DNA of 6,208 nt from Armatimonadota bacterium. GTDB lineage: Bacteria; Armatimonadota; Chthonomonadetes; Chthonomonadales; Chthonomonadaceae. Positions 5,963 to 6,208 of this stretch are shown here, in pieces (the first letter of the stretch is position 1; each line of letters opens with the position of its first letter). Position numbers and translations under genes: made by a program. The notes beneath the pieces were generated by a model. It was not told the DNA's origin, searched no databases, and was given only the letters and a program-made list of their open reading frames with translations. The stretch is from contig JAPLCR010000048.1 of the NCBI GenBank assembly GCA_026392135.1, positions 1 through 6,208 on the forward strand, written 5' to 3'.

Positions 5963-5974
5963 CTCGATTTCGAG
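5963..5974. repeat. CTCGA-TT-TCGAG dyad at the start point of the GNAT promoter
   Basis: A perfect 5-bp inverted repeat with a 2-bp centre overlaps the downstream edge of the (-) strand -10 box (5973-5978) and the predicted transcription start near 5967. That placement suits a repressor operator, but the dyad is short and may be coincidental. Confidence 0.3.
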
Positions 5975-6000
5975 TATACCCGCTTGGAAGGGCTTGCCAA
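5973..6000 (-). promoter_or_regulatory. Promoter of the GNAT gene
   Basis: On the (-) strand, TTGGCA (6000-5995) and TATACT (5978-5973) are separated by 16 bp, a good sigma-70-type match at both boxes. Transcription would start near 5967 and give a leader of about 28 nt before the ATG at 5939. Its -35 box overlaps that of the rightward promoter on the other strand. Confidence 0.6.
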
Positions 6001-6021
6001 AAGCGGTGGAACGTGTATAAT
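5994..6021 (+). promoter_or_regulatory. Strong rightward sigma-70-type promoter
   Basis: TTGCCA (5994-5999), a 16-bp spacer and a perfect TATAAT (6016-6021) form the best promoter match in the window. Transcription should begin near 6028 and run off the right edge. The -35 box overlaps the GNAT promoter's -35 (5995-6000) on the opposite strand, making a compact back-to-back pair. Confidence 0.6.
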
Positions 6022-6027
6022 GGGGTA

Positions 6028-6208
6028 ATCCAACAGTTTTGTGACCAGCCGGAAAGTAGAAGCGACGAGGGTATCTGCCTATTGTAGACAGGGGAGAACA
6101 TATTGTGCGCTGCCCACGGTAATCTATGATGTCGCGTTTTGGAAAATCGCCGTAAGTCCTTCTCCTATTGGCGGACACCACCGCACAACGCCGAAGGTAA
6201 CAGCCATT
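6028..6208 (+). other. Transcribed leader or gene start running off the right edge, product unknown
   Basis: About 180 nt follow the rightward promoter with no convincing coding start. A ribosome-binding-like GGGGAG at 6091-6096 is followed by TTG (6103) and GTG (6105), but these open frames of only 8 and 5 codons; ATG ATG at 6126 gives 9 codons. The frame containing GTG 6041 stays open to the edge (56 codons), but its translation is not protein-like to my eye and lacks a ribosome binding site. The stretch may be a long untranslated leader, a small RNA or a diverged gene start. I could not match it to a riboswitch class. Confidence 0.3.

Noticed and set aside
5940..6101. N-terminal extension of the GNAT protein to an ATG at 6101
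   Set aside because: The added 54 residues are unlike any GNAT domain and would cover the divergent promoters. ATG 5939 has AAGGAG at ideal spacing.
6041..6208. Open frame from GTG 6041 to the right edge as a gene start
   Set aside because: It lacks a ribosome binding site, shows no recognisable motif, and 56 open codons are easily reached by chance.
6091..6208. Glycine, lysine or yybP-type riboswitch, suggested by GGGGAG and GCCGAAGG
   Set aside because: The conserved elements are not at the right distances and no matching stem set could be drawn by eye. It is kept only as an uncharacterised leader.

Overview
The window looks like bacterial chromosome of moderate GC content with ordinary Shine-Dalgarno signals (AGGAG, GAGG, GAAGGA, AAGGAG) and one TTG start. 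The lineage cannot be fixed from sequence alone. A GH127-like toroid protein, a MoeB-rhodanese fusion and HEAT-like proteins together would suit a sugar-degrading environmental group such as Armatimonadota or a neighbouring phylum, but that is a weak inference.

Layout, left to right. Positions 1-117 hold the last 36 codons of a probable IS66-family transposase and what looks like the right end of that element. Positions 250-1908 (+) encode a 552-residue cytoplasmic protein built like GH127 beta-L-arabinofuranosidases, but without the family's catalytic cysteine pair. After a 199-bp gap with a 13-bp hairpin and a candidate extended -10 promoter comes a two-gene (+) unit. It consists of a JAMM/Mec-type zinc peptidase (2108-2527, TTG start) and a MoeB/MoeZ-like E1 adenylyltransferase-rhodanese fusion (2577-3785), closed by a terminator-like hairpin at 3822-3850. 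Two (-) genes follow: a 426-residue protein with two membrane helices and HEAT-like helical repeats (3927-5207), and a GNAT acetyltransferase (5490-5939). Upstream of the GNAT gene, two promoter-like sequences point in opposite directions and overlap at their -35 boxes. The rightward one leads out of the window with no convincing gene in the remaining 180 bp.

The clearest functional link is the Mec/MoeZ pair. By analogy with the actinobacterial CysO-Mec-MoeZ system, the E1-rhodanese protein would activate and thiolate a small ubiquitin-like sulfur carrier, and the JAMM protease would process that carrier or release its cargo. Neither the carrier (MoaD/ThiS/CysO-like) nor a cysteine synthase is in this window, so partners must be encoded elsewhere. 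The toroid protein, the HEAT membrane protein and the acetyltransferase have no evident functional tie to this pair. No CRISPR array, tRNA, rRNA or complete mobile element was seen. I found no clearly new system. The most unusual points are the cysteine-less GH127-like protein, the HEAT/two-helix membrane protein and the overlapping divergent promoters.
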